A DNA stretch of 64,000 bases from assembly GCF_900101705.1 (NCBI RefSeq), contig NZ_FNAC01000002.1, positions 124,001 through 188,000 on the forward strand. The letters are read 5' to 3'. Positions 35,446 to 44,919 of this stretch are shown here, piece by piece. The notes below the pieces were generated by a model, which saw nothing but the letters and a program-made list of their open reading frames with translations, did no database searches and was not told the DNA's origin. How positions within the stretch are numbered: position 1 is the first letter of the stretch; the number at the start of each line of letters is the position of its first letter. Both the position numbers and the translations under genes were made by a program. This DNA comes from Algoriphagus faecimaris. Its GTDB lineage: Bacteria; Bacteroidota; Bacteroidia; Cytophagales; Cyclobacteriaceae.

Positions 35446-36318
35446 TCAACCTTCTTGAAAGCTGACCTGATGCTGTCTCAAGAAATCCTTAATTACTTTG
35501 ACATGCACGCATTCGCCCAAATGGATAAAGGCATAATCATTGATTTTTTTGGCTTTTCCATGAGCTATCACCTCCTTTTCTTCGATATCAAAACCCAAGT
35601 GTAAGTGTTTGGTACGGCTTTGCATTCCATAGATCCTACCTTCAGAGTCAAAAAGCGGACCACCGCTCTGCCCCCGAAGTCCTGGGGTACTCATTTCAAT
35701 CCCGTGTATTTCACCTTTTTTGCCTCCTAGGAATCGAGTAACCATTCCTTCTATTGGAAATCGCGGCGATCTAGCCATGCCTTCTTTAGTCCATTTCAGA
35801 GATTGGCTCATCTGATCCAGCTTGTAATTAGTGAATTCGGGAAAGGGAAATCCCAGCCTACAAAGCATGTCTCCAGACTGAATTGATTGATCGTCGGCTA
35901 AAAAGGTGGGAGCACCTGTGAATAGACTTTGATTGAATCCCTCAAATTTCAATAATGCCAAATCATATTCAGGGTGAATGATGAATTTTAAATTTTTGAT
36001 CTGATCCACACAGTCCACGAAGGTAATGCGCATTTCAAAAAGCTGCTCGGCTGTAAGACCGAGTTTTTTGGCAAGCTTATTTTGTTGGTTGCCCGTGCTG
36101 TTTTTACTCTCGTTGATGAAATTTGCAAAGCGCTTATTCACCTGGTCTGCTTGGCCAATCCATTGTGCGACGTGTTTACAGGTCAATGCCCAGCCTTCTT
36201 GATTGACAAAAAATAGGCTAGCGGAACCTTTATGGATTTTAGGGTTTCCAAAATTACGGGAAATGGAATGAATAGCTCGGGTGTAATTGGCGACTTCTTT
36301 GATGGCGTTGGCAAACAT
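35446..36318 (-). CDS. Trypsin-like serine peptidase
   Basis: This 290-residue chymotrypsin-fold peptidase has the catalytic His in LTCKHVAQWI, Asp in HPEYDLALLKF and Ser in LRGQSGGPLFD. There is no signal peptide and no PDZ domain, unlike HtrA/DegP, so a cytosolic location is likely. A central insert (GNQQNKLAKKLGLTAEQL) separates the His and Asp regions. Substrate unknown. It is transcribed convergently with icd and divergently from gap. Confidence 0.85.
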   Translation of the reverse strand: MFANAIKEVANYTRAIHSISRNFGNPKIHKGSASLFFVNQEGWALTCKHVAQWIGQADQVNKRFANFINESKNSTGNQQNKLAKKLGLTAEQLFEMRITFVDCVDQIKNLKFIIHPEYDLALLKFEGFNQSLFTGAPTFLADDQSIQSGDMLCRLGFPFPEFTNYKLDQMSQSLKWTKEGMARSPRFPIEGMVTRFLGGKKGEIHGIEMSTPGLRGQSGGPLFDSEGRIYGMQSRTKHLHLGFDIEEKEVIAHGKAKKINDYAFIHLGECVHVKVIKDFLRQHQVSFQEG

Positions 36319-36523
36319 GGGAGAAATAATTTATCTAAGTTCAAGGTATTCAATTTCGATCAAAAAATCTGCTAAAATAATCGTTTTCATTTTTTTTTTC
36401 ATTTCGAAATCGATTGAATGCCAATCTTGTCTTCTTCAGAATAGGGGGAGTTTGGGTGAGCAAAAAAAATATGATAACTTAGGGATTCGCTAGTAATTTT
36501 TTGCTAAAAGAGGCAAAGGCTAG

Positions 36524-37570
<1,047 letters not shown>

Positions 37571-37576
37571 ATCAAT

Positions 37577-37606
37577 AAGCCTCGGAAATCTCCGAGGCTT
37601 TTTTTT
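37577..37606 (+). terminator. Intrinsic terminator of gap
   Basis: A 9-bp stem AAGCCTCGG/CCGAGGCTT with a 6-base loop and a run of T. Confidence 0.92.
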
Positions 37607-37668
37607 GCTAATTTTTTAAGATAACCAAAAAGCATTTTGGGGAGTTTATTTAAAAAATTCTCATTTAC

Positions 37669-38289
37669 ATGTATCTCCCACTTTTCCCATTAAAGCTGGT
37701 AGCTTTTCCTGGTGAAGAACTTAATTTACACATCTTTGAGCCGCGTTACCGTCAATTAATTGCAGACGTGGAAGCTGGCCAAGGGCGTTTTGGAGTTTGT
37801 GCCTATCTTGATAAGCTCAGCGGATTCGGGACCGAAATGGAACTCGTCAAGATACACAAAAGGTATGATGATGGGAGAATGGATATTATGACTTTGGGAA
37901 AGCGGGTATTTAAATTAAAGTCCTTTGATAATCCGCTTCCAGGGAAGCTCTATGCTGGGGGAGAAGTGGAATTTTTTAGGGACTCGGATAGGATCACTCC
38001 ATCGCTGAAATATGAGTATATTTTCTATCTAAAGGAGATTCTTTACCTTTTAAGTTATCCTCATGAAATAGCTGTTGAAACAGTCAACTCATATACTTAT
38101 GCTCACAAAGTGGGGCTAAGTTTGGAGGAAGAGCTGGAGCTAATCCAACTTCCATCGGAAGGAGAGCGGGTAGCCTTTTTGACCCAGCATTTTAAGCGAA
38201 TCATCCCGATGCTCAAGGCAGCAGAACAAGCTAAGGAGAAGATTAAGCAGAATGGGCATTTTAAGCATTTGGACCCGCTTAATTTTTGA
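37669..38289 (+). CDS. Lon N-terminal substrate-binding domain protein
   Basis: This 206-residue stand-alone Lon-N domain protein has LPLFPLKLVAFPGEELNLHI, FEPRYRQLIADVE and FGVCAYLD, followed by KIHKRYDDGRMDIMTLGKRV. It has no ATPase or protease domain, so it is a Lon-N-like (PUA-related) adaptor of unknown partner. The C-terminal helix is rich in Lys (EQAKEKIKQNG). It is monocistronic, after gap. Confidence 0.88.
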   Translation: MYLPLFPLKLVAFPGEELNLHIFEPRYRQLIADVEAGQGRFGVCAYLDKLSGFGTEMELVKIHKRYDDGRMDIMTLGKRVFKLKSFDNPLPGKLYAGGEVEFFRDSDRITPSLKYEYIFYLKEILYLLSYPHEIAVETVNSYTYAHKVGLSLEEELELIQLPSEGERVAFLTQHFKRIIPMLKAAEQAKEKIKQNGHFKHLDPLNF

Positions 38290-38353
38290 GTTAACCAGTT
38301 TTCTCACAGTTATAACCATTCGGGGAGGACTGACCTCTCTCTTATTCTTTTCA

Positions 38354-38436
38354 GGATAAACTTCTCGCCCTTGGGTAATTAATAAAGTAAAAAAGCAGGC
38401 CAAAAGACATGCTTTCTATGTGATCCCGCTGGGGCT
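38354..38436 (-). repeat. 83-base direct repeat, copy 1 (degenerate tRNA-Lys terminator and 3' end)
   Basis: This is nearly identical to 38461-38543 (offset 107). It holds a damaged copy of the tRNA-Lys terminator and the last ~18 bases of tRNA-Lys. The stem has a mismatch (AGCAGG/CATGCT), so it is probably not functional. Confidence 0.8.
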
Positions 38437-38463
38437 TCCCGATTACGCTAGGCTTCATCGGGA
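38437..38463. repeat. CCCGAT hairpin element
   Basis: TCCCGAT/ATCGGGA with loop TACGCTAGGCTTC is inserted between the two 83-base repeat copies. A near-identical hairpin is at 38969-38995. Confidence 0.7.
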
Positions 38464-38543
38464 TAAACTTCTCGCCCTTGGGTAATTAATAAAGCAAAAA
38501 AGCAGGCCCAAAGACCTGCTTTCTATGTGATCCCGCTGGGGCT
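38461..38543 (-). repeat. 83-base direct repeat, copy 2 (real tRNA-Lys terminator and 3' end)
   Basis: This is the intact counterpart of 38354-38436, running into the genuine tRNA-Lys gene. Confidence 0.8.
38495..38522 (-). terminator. Terminator of the tRNA cluster
   Basis: On the minus strand, stem AAAGCAGG/CCTGCTTT with an 8-base loop is followed by T6, just after the last tRNA-Lys. Confidence 0.85.
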
Positions 38544-38600
38544 CGAACCCAGGACCCTAACATTAAAAGTGTTATGCTCTACCAGCTGAGCTACGGAATC
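38528..38600 (-). tRNA. tRNA-Lys(TTT), copy 1
   Basis: The acceptor is GATTCCG/CGGGATC and the D arm is GCTC..GAGC. The anticodon loop CTTTTAA carries TTT, and the T arm is CTGGG-TTCGAGC-CCCAG. The discriminator is A and CCA is not encoded. It is the last gene of the minus-strand cluster Lys-Pro-Arg-Lys. Confidence 0.96.
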
Positions 38601-38643
38601 AAAGAAAAAGCGGAACTTAATTCCGCCTGTGATATTTCCAAAG

Positions 38644-38717
38644 TGATCCTGTCAGGACTCGAACCTGAAACCTACTGCTTAGAAGGCAGTTGCTCTATCC
38701 AGTTGAGCTACAGGACC
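38644..38717 (-). tRNA. tRNA-Arg(TCT)
   Basis: The acceptor is GGTCCTG/CAGGATC and the anticodon stem is CTGC/GCAG. Loop CTTCTAA carries TCT (reads AGA), and the T arm has TTCGAGT. CCA is not encoded. Confidence 0.96.
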
Positions 38718-38842
38718 TGGATAAATAAATATTGAAAGTAGAATAGATTAAAATCTAGTCGACTTTCGATTTGCCTTGACTAAAAGCTGTCAAGCCAACT
38801 ATTATAAACTAATTCTCCCCTTTGGAAGAATTGATGAAGTGG

Positions 38843-38916
38843 TCGGGGTGGCAGGATTCGAACCTACGACCTCCACATCCCAAATGTGGCGCGATACCGG
38901 GCTACGCTACACCCCG
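38843..38916 (-). tRNA. tRNA-Pro(TGG)
   Basis: The acceptor is CGGGGTG/CACCCCG and the anticodon stem is CCACA/TGTGG. Loop TTTGGGA carries TGG, and the T arm is GTAGG-TTCGAAT-CCTGC. CCA is not encoded. Confidence 0.96.
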
Positions 38917-38949
38917 AACAAGATTTTTAACTCCTTGCAAGTTGTTTCT

Positions 38950-38995
38950 ATGAGATCCCGCTGGGGCTTCCCGATTTCGCTATGCTTCATCGGGA
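38950..38995. repeat. tRNA-Lys 3'-end fragment fused to a CCCGAT hairpin
   Basis: GATCCCGCTGGGGCT (the tRNA-Lys 3' end on the minus strand) runs straight into TCCCGAT..ATCGGGA (38969-38995) and then CTTCTCGCC. The same order is seen at 38418-38480. Confidence 0.7.
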
Positions 38996-39032
38996 CAGGC
39001 TTCTCGCCTTTACCCTTACTTGGATTTCAATG

Positions 39033-39105
39033 TGATCCCGCTGGGGCTCGAACCCAGGACCCTAACATTAAAAGTGTTATGCTCTACCAGCTGAGCTACG
39101 GAATC
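39033..39105 (-). tRNA. tRNA-Lys(TTT), copy 2
   Basis: This is identical in sequence to the tRNA-Lys at 38528-38600 as far as I can compare by eye. It is the first gene of the minus-strand tRNA cluster, and its promoter must lie right of 39105, where I see no clear TAnnTTTG. Confidence 0.96.
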
Positions 39106-39233
39106 ATGATTTAGTATTGACTTTTTTTAACGTCTAATACCCTTCTTTTTTGCTTTCAAATCAGCTCCCTAACCTTGCTTTTTGTTAGATCATTGCCGTA
39201 ATTGGACTGCAAATTTATGACTCTCATTTATAA

Positions 39234-39959
39234 ATGCCAAACAGGAAATCAATCTTTCTCGCAAAACTTTCAATATTTTTTATCGCCCTTCTTCAAAGCA
39301 TTCATTGTCAAGGAGATGTAAATGGTGTCGCTAAGGCGGACTCTCTATTTGCACAGGAAAACTACAAGGAAGCCATGGAATTGTACGTTTCTAACTATCA
39401 ATCCGGGCTATATTCGCCTGCTATGCTTCTGAAAATGGCTTTCATTTCGGAAGGAATGGGTGATAAAGAAAAAGCAACACTCTACTTGAGTAAATACTAT
39501 GACTTAGTTCCCAATAATCAGATCATCTCTAAGATTAAAGACCTAACAGGTCAAAATACGCTACACGGTTTTGAAGTATCAGATTCAGGTAGATTTCTAC
39601 TACTTTTGGTTGATTACAAAGAGTACATCGTTGGAGGGTTGGCTTTTTTATTGATTTTGTCTTTGTTGGCTGTATGGTGGACCGGTAGAAGTTCAGATTC
39701 TAGAGTCTCATATTGGCCGAGTTTCTTTCTTTTGATTTTATTATTCTTGAGCAATAATTTTTTACAGGGACCTCGCACGGGATTAATTACCAATAGTCCT
39801 ACCTATGTGGTGAGCAAGCCCACTGCCGGCGGTTCGATTGTGGAAAGGATAGAGCCGGGACATCGGGTCAAAATAAAATCCTCCAAGGATATCTGGTATG
39901 AGGTCGAATGGAAAAATAAAGAGGCCTACATAAAAAAAGATCATATCACAAGGCTGTGA
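39234..39959 (+). CDS. TPR/SH3-like membrane protein (BatE-like)
   Basis: This 241-residue protein has a signal/anchor (SIFFIALLQSIHC). TPR-like helices follow (KADSLFAQENYKEAMELYVS, MLLKMAFISEGMGDKEKA), then two membrane helices (VGGLAFLLILSLLAVWW, FFLLILLFLSNNFL). The C-terminal SH3b-like domain contains PTYVVSKPTAGGSIVERIEP and GHRVKIKSSKDIWYEVEW. This TPR-TM-TM-SH3 layout matches BatE of Bacteroidota aerotolerance operons, but the MoxR/BatA partners are absent here. It is a single gene between the tRNA cluster and the glycoside locus. Confidence 0.8.
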   Translation: MPNRKSIFLAKLSIFFIALLQSIHCQGDVNGVAKADSLFAQENYKEAMELYVSNYQSGLYSPAMLLKMAFISEGMGDKEKATLYLSKYYDLVPNNQIISKIKDLTGQNTLHGFEVSDSGRFLLLLVDYKEYIVGGLAFLLILSLLAVWWTGRSSDSRVSYWPSFFLLILLFLSNNFLQGPRTGLITNSPTYVVSKPTAGGSIVERIEPGHRVKIKSSKDIWYEVEWKNKEAYIKKDHITRL

Positions 39960-39960
39960 A

Positions 39961-39990
39961 AAAAAAACCTCCAAATCTGGAGGTTTTTTT
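39961..39990. terminator. Bidirectional intrinsic terminator
   Basis: An 11-bp stem AAAAACCTCCA/TGGAGGTTTTT with a 4-base loop and T-runs for both convergent genes. Confidence 0.92.
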
Positions 39991-40000
39991 GTTAAGCATC

Positions 40001-40747
40001 TTAAAGTTTTTTGAGAACAATATTTCTGAAATGGACCAAGTCTCCATGATCCTGAAGAGAGATTTTACCCTTTTTGTATTTGCCAAATCCGGGCATGTCT
40101 TTGAACTTGCTGTTTGCGATCAGTTCCTCCCATTCAGGGGTCCACATGGTTGTCTCCACAATTGTGACATCGTTCAGACGCAGTTGAAGATTACCATTAT
40201 TGGCGATGATTTCGGCTAGATTCCATTCTCCTGCTGGTTTTACGGTCTCTTCACTACTTACGATGAGATCATACAGGTCTCCGGCTCTATGACTGATGAT
40301 TTCGGCGTCTGGATGGCCTTCATTGTCCAGTACTTGCATCTCAGGTCCTGTTTGCCATGGATAGTCGTATTCATCAGACTCATGCACAAGGAATATTACT
40401 CCACTATTTCCATTTGGAGCTATTTTCCATTCGTATTTCAGATGAAAGTTTTCAAACTCTTCATCAGTCACTATATCTCCTCCATCTCCAGTTTGCCAAC
40501 CGTCTTTATTGGCAGCGTCTAGGTAAAGTTCACCGTTTTCGATTTTCCAAGCCTTACCTACTTCCCCACCACCGTATTTGTGCCAGCCGTCAAAGGACTT
40601 ACCGTCGAATAATGAAATCCACTCTTCTTGAGTAGTGGTAGAGGCTTGAGTTTCCTCTTCAGTGTTTTCTACTTCCTTTTCTCCTGAGCAGCCAAATATC
40701 AGCGCAGCTGAGAGTGAAAGCAGTATCCAATTTTGTCTTTGCATCAT
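40001..40747 (-). CDS. DUF1080 (3-keto-disaccharide hydrolase family) lipoprotein
   Basis: This 248-residue lipoprotein has lipobox LIFGC with Cys20 after a short signal, then a Ser/Thr/Glu linker. The DUF1080 concanavalin-like domain reads WISLFDGKSFDGWHKYGGG, AWKIENGELYLDAANKDG, FHLKYEWKIAPNGNSGVIF and GKISLQDHGDLVHFRNIVL. Characterised members hydrolyse 3-keto-glycosides. It is the last gene of the minus-strand unit after the cytochrome c gene (1-base gap). Its export as a lipoprotein fits cleavage of oxidised glycosides in the periplasm. Confidence 0.9.
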   Translation of the reverse strand: MMQRQNWILLSLSAALIFGCSGEKEVENTEEETQASTTTQEEWISLFDGKSFDGWHKYGGGEVGKAWKIENGELYLDAANKDGWQTGDGGDIVTDEEFENFHLKYEWKIAPNGNSGVIFLVHESDEYDYPWQTGPEMQVLDNEGHPDAEIISHRAGDLYDLIVSSEETVKPAGEWNLAEIIANNGNLQLRLNDVTIVETTMWTPEWEELIANSKFKDMPGFGKYKKGKISLQDHGDLVHFRNIVLKKL

Positions 40748-40748
40748 T

Positions 40749-41171
40749 TTATTTTTTCAAAAGGAGTACATATTTAACCATGTCTTTGGCATCTTCTTCA
40801 CTTAATCCTGGATGGGCAGGCATAGGTACTTCACCCCAGTTTCCGACTCCGCCATTGATGACTTTTTGAGCTAGCATGTCGATGTTTTCATCGGTTGTTT
40901 CGTATTTGGCAGCGACTTCCGCATAGGACGGGCCTACGATTTTTCGCTCTACCATGTGACATGACTGACAGTCAGAGGCCTTTATTTTTTCTAAACCTTT
41001 GATGTAGATAGGGTCATCTTGGTATTTTTCTTCAAGGCTTATTTCCTTGGCTGGAGCAGGAGTGCTAGAAGCACTACTCTCACTGGATTGTTGCTCTCCC
41101 CCTCCTCCACATGCGAAGGCAATTCCTGCTAATGCAGCTAATCCAAGAGTAATTGGTTTTCTGATTTTCAT
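40749..41171 (-). CDS. Cytochrome c lipoprotein
   Basis: This 140-residue mono-heme cytochrome c has lipobox AFAC (Cys21), a Ser/Pro/Ala-rich linker and the heme site DCQSCHMVE (Cys68, Cys71, His72). The axial Met lies in VPMPAHPGLSEED. It is anchored in the periplasm and would accept electrons. In the same locus is the GMC dehydrogenase with its small subunit, whose known relatives pass electrons to a cytochrome c, so this is the likely acceptor. It is one base before DUF1080 in the same unit. Confidence 0.93.
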   Translation of the reverse strand: MKIRKPITLGLAALAGIAFACGGGGEQQSSESSASSTPAPAKEISLEEKYQDDPIYIKGLEKIKASDCQSCHMVERKIVGPSYAEVAAKYETTDENIDMLAQKVINGGVGNWGEVPMPAHPGLSEEDAKDMVKYVLLLKK

Positions 41172-41194
41172 TGTTTTATATATTATTTATAGTA

Positions 41195-42247
41195 TTAGAT
41201 GCCCAATATTTTTTTGTTAAAGGACTCATCTGCTCCTGTGCCGGCAAAGTCATCAAATGCTTTTTCTGTGACACGGATTAGATGCGCATCAATGAATGGA
41301 GCCCCCTCGGCTGCTCCCTGTTCGGGATGCTTTATGGCGCATTCCCACTCAAGTACGGCCCATCCATCAAAATTGTACTGCGAAAGTTTACTAAAAATTC
41401 CACCAAAATCAACTTGTCCATCCCCTAAAGATCTGAATCTTCCAGCTCGTTCTACCCATCCTTGGAATCCTCCATAGACGCCTTGCTTGCCCGTTGGGTT
41501 AAATTCAGCATCTTTTACATGGAACATTTTGATTCTTTCGTGATAGAAATCAATGAATTGAAGGTAATCTAGGCATTGTAATACAAAGTGGCTCGGATCA
41601 TAAAGGATATTGGCGCGCTTGTGATGGTTGACTTTATCGAGAAACATTTCAAATGTAATTCCATCATGAAGATCTTCTCCTGGATGAAGCTCGTAGCAGA
41701 CATCTATACCATACTTGTCAAATTCGTCCAGAATCGGGGTCCATCTGTTGGCTAATTCTGCGAAACCTGTATCCACTAATCCTGCGGGTCTCTGAGGCCA
41801 AGGATAGACCGTGTGCCACATAAGTGCTCCAGAGAAAGTGGCGTGCGCTGACAATCCCAAATTGGAAGAAGCCTTAGCCGCATATTTTAACTGCTGGGTA
41901 GCCCATTCTGTTTTTCCTTTGAGGTCACCTTTAAGATTAGCAGGGGCAAATCCATCAAATAGTTCGTTATAGGCAGGATGAACAGCCACTAGCTGCCCTT
42001 GAAGATGCGTAGAAAGCTCTGTGATGACCATGCCAGTTTCCTCTACTGTACCAGCGATTTCATCTGCATAAGTTTTACTTTCTGCTGCTTTTTGTAAATC
42101 AATCATGCGGTTATCCCAAGAAGGGATCTGAACACCCTTATAGCCTAGATCGGCCATGTATTCACAGATATTCTTCAGGTTGTTAAATGGGGCTTTATCG
42201 TCAGCAAATTGGGCCAAAAATATGGCTGGTCCTTTAATTGATTTCAT
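41195..42247 (-). CDS. Xylose isomerase-like TIM-barrel sugar isomerase/epimerase
   Basis: This 350-residue cytoplasmic protein has no signal. The xylose-isomerase-like barrel is recognisable, with metal-site strands CYELHPGEDLHDG (Glu), ILYDPSHFVLQ (Asp, His), FHVKDAEF (His, Asp) and VLEWECAIKHP (Glu). Members isomerise or epimerise keto-sugars, including 3-keto types in oxidised-glycoside pathways. It lies between the Gfo/Idh gene upstream (30-base gap) and the cytochrome c gene downstream. Confidence 0.88.
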   Translation of the reverse strand: MKSIKGPAIFLAQFADDKAPFNNLKNICEYMADLGYKGVQIPSWDNRMIDLQKAAESKTYADEIAGTVEETGMVITELSTHLQGQLVAVHPAYNELFDGFAPANLKGDLKGKTEWATQQLKYAAKASSNLGLSAHATFSGALMWHTVYPWPQRPAGLVDTGFAELANRWTPILDEFDKYGIDVCYELHPGEDLHDGITFEMFLDKVNHHKRANILYDPSHFVLQCLDYLQFIDFYHERIKMFHVKDAEFNPTGKQGVYGGFQGWVERAGRFRSLGDGQVDFGGIFSKLSQYNFDGWAVLEWECAIKHPEQGAAEGAPFIDAHLIRVTEKAFDDFAGTGADESFNKKILGI

Positions 42248-42277
42248 ATCTTATTAAATTTTAGGTTTAAGAGTTGA

Positions 42278-43447
42278 TTATTTTTCTACGACTAATGGCG
42301 TCCACTTTATCTCAGACTCCGTGCTTTTAAGTACGTGATCGATAAAAGCCATTCCTCTGATGCCATCTTCGACACCTGGGTAGTCCTCCCATTCGGGTTT
42401 TGGTTTTTCTCCAGCTTGCTGGGCATAGATACATCTTGCAAAATTGCGGTATAAGTTGGCAAAAGCTTCAATATATCCCTCAGGGTGACCGGCTGGAGTT
42501 CGGGTATTTTCCTGAGCTAAAGATCCGAGGTAGCCTGTACCGGCTCTGAAGATTTGAGCGGGGACATTTGGGTACCTGACCGTCAAAGAATTGTTGTCTT
42601 CCTGCTCCCATTCCAGACCACCCTTATCTCCATAGACACGTATTTTTAGATTGTTTTCACAACCTGTGTCAGTCTGAGAGGCCATTAGTACACCTGATGC
42701 TCCATTTTCAAAGCGCAGAAGGACGACTCCATCATCGTCGATGGGTCTTCCGTCCACTTTGATGTAAAGGTCTGCGCACAGATGTGACACCTTTTGCCCT
42801 GAAACGTATTCCGCCAAATGAAAGGCGTGAGTCCCAATGTCACCCATGCAGCCCGCGAGCCCATTTCTTTTTGGATCAGTTCTCCATTCAGCCTGCTTGT
42901 TGTTTTCAGTTTCGAGTAGCTTATAGAGCCAACCCTGTGGGTACTCTACGTACACTTTGTGGATTTTTCCCAGCTCACCATTTTGGATCATCTGCTTGGC
43001 CTGCTTGATCATGGGGTAGCCTGAATAGGTATGGGTCAGTAAGAATAGCTTATCTGAAGCATTGACTGCATGATATAGCTCTTTTGCTTCTTGGTAATTT
43101 AAAGTCAGTGGCTTGTCTAGGGCTACGTGAAAACCATGCTTCAATGCTTTGATAGCCGGATCGAGATGGACATTGTTTGGGGTAACGATAACAACGACAT
43201 CGATTCGCTCTGTCTGGGGCAGTTGGAGTTCTTTTTCAAACATCTCATCGTAGCTCCCATATACTCTCGTAGCATCGAGCATGAGTTCTTCTCCGCGTTG
43301 TTTTGATTTTTCGGGGTTGGATGAAAAGGCACCCGCAGCAAGTTCAAACATGCCGTCCATCAAGGCGCCATTGAGGTGTATCGCTCCAATAAACGATCCT
43401 GGTCCTCCACCGATCAATCCAATTTTTAGTTTTTTAGTTTTTGACAT
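42278..43447 (-). CDS. Gfo/Idh/MocA family oxidoreductase
   Basis: This 389-residue NAD(P)-dependent enzyme is cytoplasmic. The Rossmann motif is KIGLIGGGPGSFIGAIHLNG. The family EKP motif appears as HVALDKPLTLNYQEA (catalytic Lys), and the second domain has GDIGTHAFHLAEYVSGQ with the conserved His. Such enzymes oxidise or reduce sugars at C2, C3 or C4. Here reduction of an imported 3-keto-sugar to the normal sugar fits the context. It heads the minus-strand unit and is divergent from the permease gene (239-base spacer). Confidence 0.92.
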   Translation of the reverse strand: MSKTKKLKIGLIGGGPGSFIGAIHLNGALMDGMFELAAGAFSSNPEKSKQRGEELMLDATRVYGSYDEMFEKELQLPQTERIDVVVIVTPNNVHLDPAIKALKHGFHVALDKPLTLNYQEAKELYHAVNASDKLFLLTHTYSGYPMIKQAKQMIQNGELGKIHKVYVEYPQGWLYKLLETENNKQAEWRTDPKRNGLAGCMGDIGTHAFHLAEYVSGQKVSHLCADLYIKVDGRPIDDDGVVLLRFENGASGVLMASQTDTGCENNLKIRVYGDKGGLEWEQEDNNSLTVRYPNVPAQIFRAGTGYLGSLAQENTRTPAGHPEGYIEAFANLYRNFARCIYAQQAGEKPKPEWEDYPGVEDGIRGMAFIDHVLKSTESEIKWTPLVVEK

Positions 43448-43686
43448 AGGTCTTTTTAGGTTTTTCAGGTTTTTTTCTTGAAATAATTAATTATCGATCA
43501 AAAAATCCTTCAAACTTTAATCGAGATGTTTGAATTATTGACCAATTGCCGCATCACGTTATGAGTGGCTTGTTCAAAACTTTTGATCGCCTTATTTCAT
43601 ATTGTCAAAGGACTTGCTTAAAATACAGGAAAAACACCAAATTCTAAACTTTCAATTTTAAAATTAACGTCTACTCCCCTTGATTT

Positions 43687-44919
43687 ATGAATTTTAATCT
43701 CCGTACCAGGCTTTCTTTCATGATGTTTTTAGAATTTTTTGTCTGGGGATCCTGGTACGTGACGATGGGGACTTTTTTGGGGGCAAATTTGGGAGCAAGG
43801 GATCAGGACATTTCATTGGCCTTTTCTACTCAATCTTTCGGGGCGATCATCGCACCATTTATAGTGGGATTGATTGCCGATCGGTATTTTCATGCCCAGA
43901 GGATTTTAGGTGTGATTCATTTGATTGGAGCGGGACTGATGTATCTACTTTATCAGAGTGATGATTTTTCAGTGTTTTTCCCATTATTATTGGTTTACAT
44001 GATCTTATTCATGCCCACCTTGGCCTTAGTCAATTCCATATCCTTTAACCAAATGAAAGATCCAGCAAAGGAATTTTCTATCATCAGAGTTTGGGGTACA
44101 ATAGGTTGGATAGCAGCGGGGATATTGATTAGCTGGATGGCCTGGGATAGTCAAGCGGGGATGGCGAATGGTTTGCTCCGTAATACATGGCTGATGGCAT
44201 CTGTAGTATCGGTAATTTTAGGTTTTTTTAGTTTTACCCTTCCTCAAACTCCCCCTAGGGCTGATCGAAGTACGGACTTTAAACTCTCAGAGTTACTGGG
44301 CCTCGATGCGCTTTCGCTATTGAAGCATAGAAACTTCGCCATTTTCTTTATATCATCTATTCTGATTTGTATTCCACTGGCATTCTATTATCAAAATGCC
44401 AGTCCCTTTTTGACTGAAATAGGCGTGGAGAATTCTACCGGAAAGATGACACTTGGTCAAATAAGCGAAGTTCTTTTCATGCTTGCCCTTCCGATATTCT
44501 TTTCGCGCTTTGGGATAAAGAAAACACTAATTGTAGCCATGCTTGCTTGGGCAGCGAGGTATCTGTTCTTTGCCTTTGGCAATGCCGACGAACAGGTCTG
44601 GATGCTACTGGTGGGAATAGCATTGCATGGTGTATGCTATGATTTCTTTTTTGTGAGTGGTCAGATATATACAGACGCTCATGCCGGAACAAAATTCAAA
44701 TCTTCTGCGCAGGGATTAATCACCTTAGCTACCTATGGAGTGGGAATGCTAATAGGCTTCTGGGCTGCCGGACATATATCAGATTATTTTTTAATTGCAG
44801 AGGGAGATCATGACTGGAAATCAATTTGGTTAATTCCTTCTGGTATTTCCGTTTTGGTTTTGCTATTTTTCATGTCCCTTTTCAAAGAAGAAAAAATTAA
44901 ACCTATAAATAACCTATAA
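43687..44919 (+). CDS. NupG-like MFS permease (nucleoside:H+ symporter family)
   Basis: This 410-residue inner-membrane transporter has about 12 helices: RLSFMMFLEFFVWGSWYVTM, then AFSTQSFGAIIAPFIVGLIA and ADRYFHAQRI. The charged VWGTIGWIAAGIL region is typical of the nucleoside:H+ symporter (NHS) group. In Bacteroidota, NHS-like permeases often sit in sugar loci, and in this place it probably imports a (keto-)sugar. Its stop overlaps the next start by one base (TAATG). Confidence 0.88.
   Translation: MNFNLRTRLSFMMFLEFFVWGSWYVTMGTFLGANLGARDQDISLAFSTQSFGAIIAPFIVGLIADRYFHAQRILGVIHLIGAGLMYLLYQSDDFSVFFPLLLVYMILFMPTLALVNSISFNQMKDPAKEFSIIRVWGTIGWIAAGILISWMAWDSQAGMANGLLRNTWLMASVVSVILGFFSFTLPQTPPRADRSTDFKLSELLGLDALSLLKHRNFAIFFISSILICIPLAFYYQNASPFLTEIGVENSTGKMTLGQISEVLFMLALPIFFSRFGIKKTLIVAMLAWAARYLFFAFGNADEQVWMLLVGIALHGVCYDFFFVSGQIYTDAHAGTKFKSSAQGLITLATYGVGMLIGFWAAGHISDYFLIAEGDHDWKSIWLIPSGISVLVLLFFMSLFKEEKIKPINNL

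Noticed and set aside
38354..38543. CRISPR-like repeat near the tRNA cluster
   Set aside because: Only two copies, 83 bases long with tRNA content, and no spacers; it is a local duplication.
38776..39114. 112-residue plus-strand frame across the tRNA-Pro and tRNA-Lys region
   Set aside because: It is the antisense reading of two tRNA genes and a repeat; no protein character.
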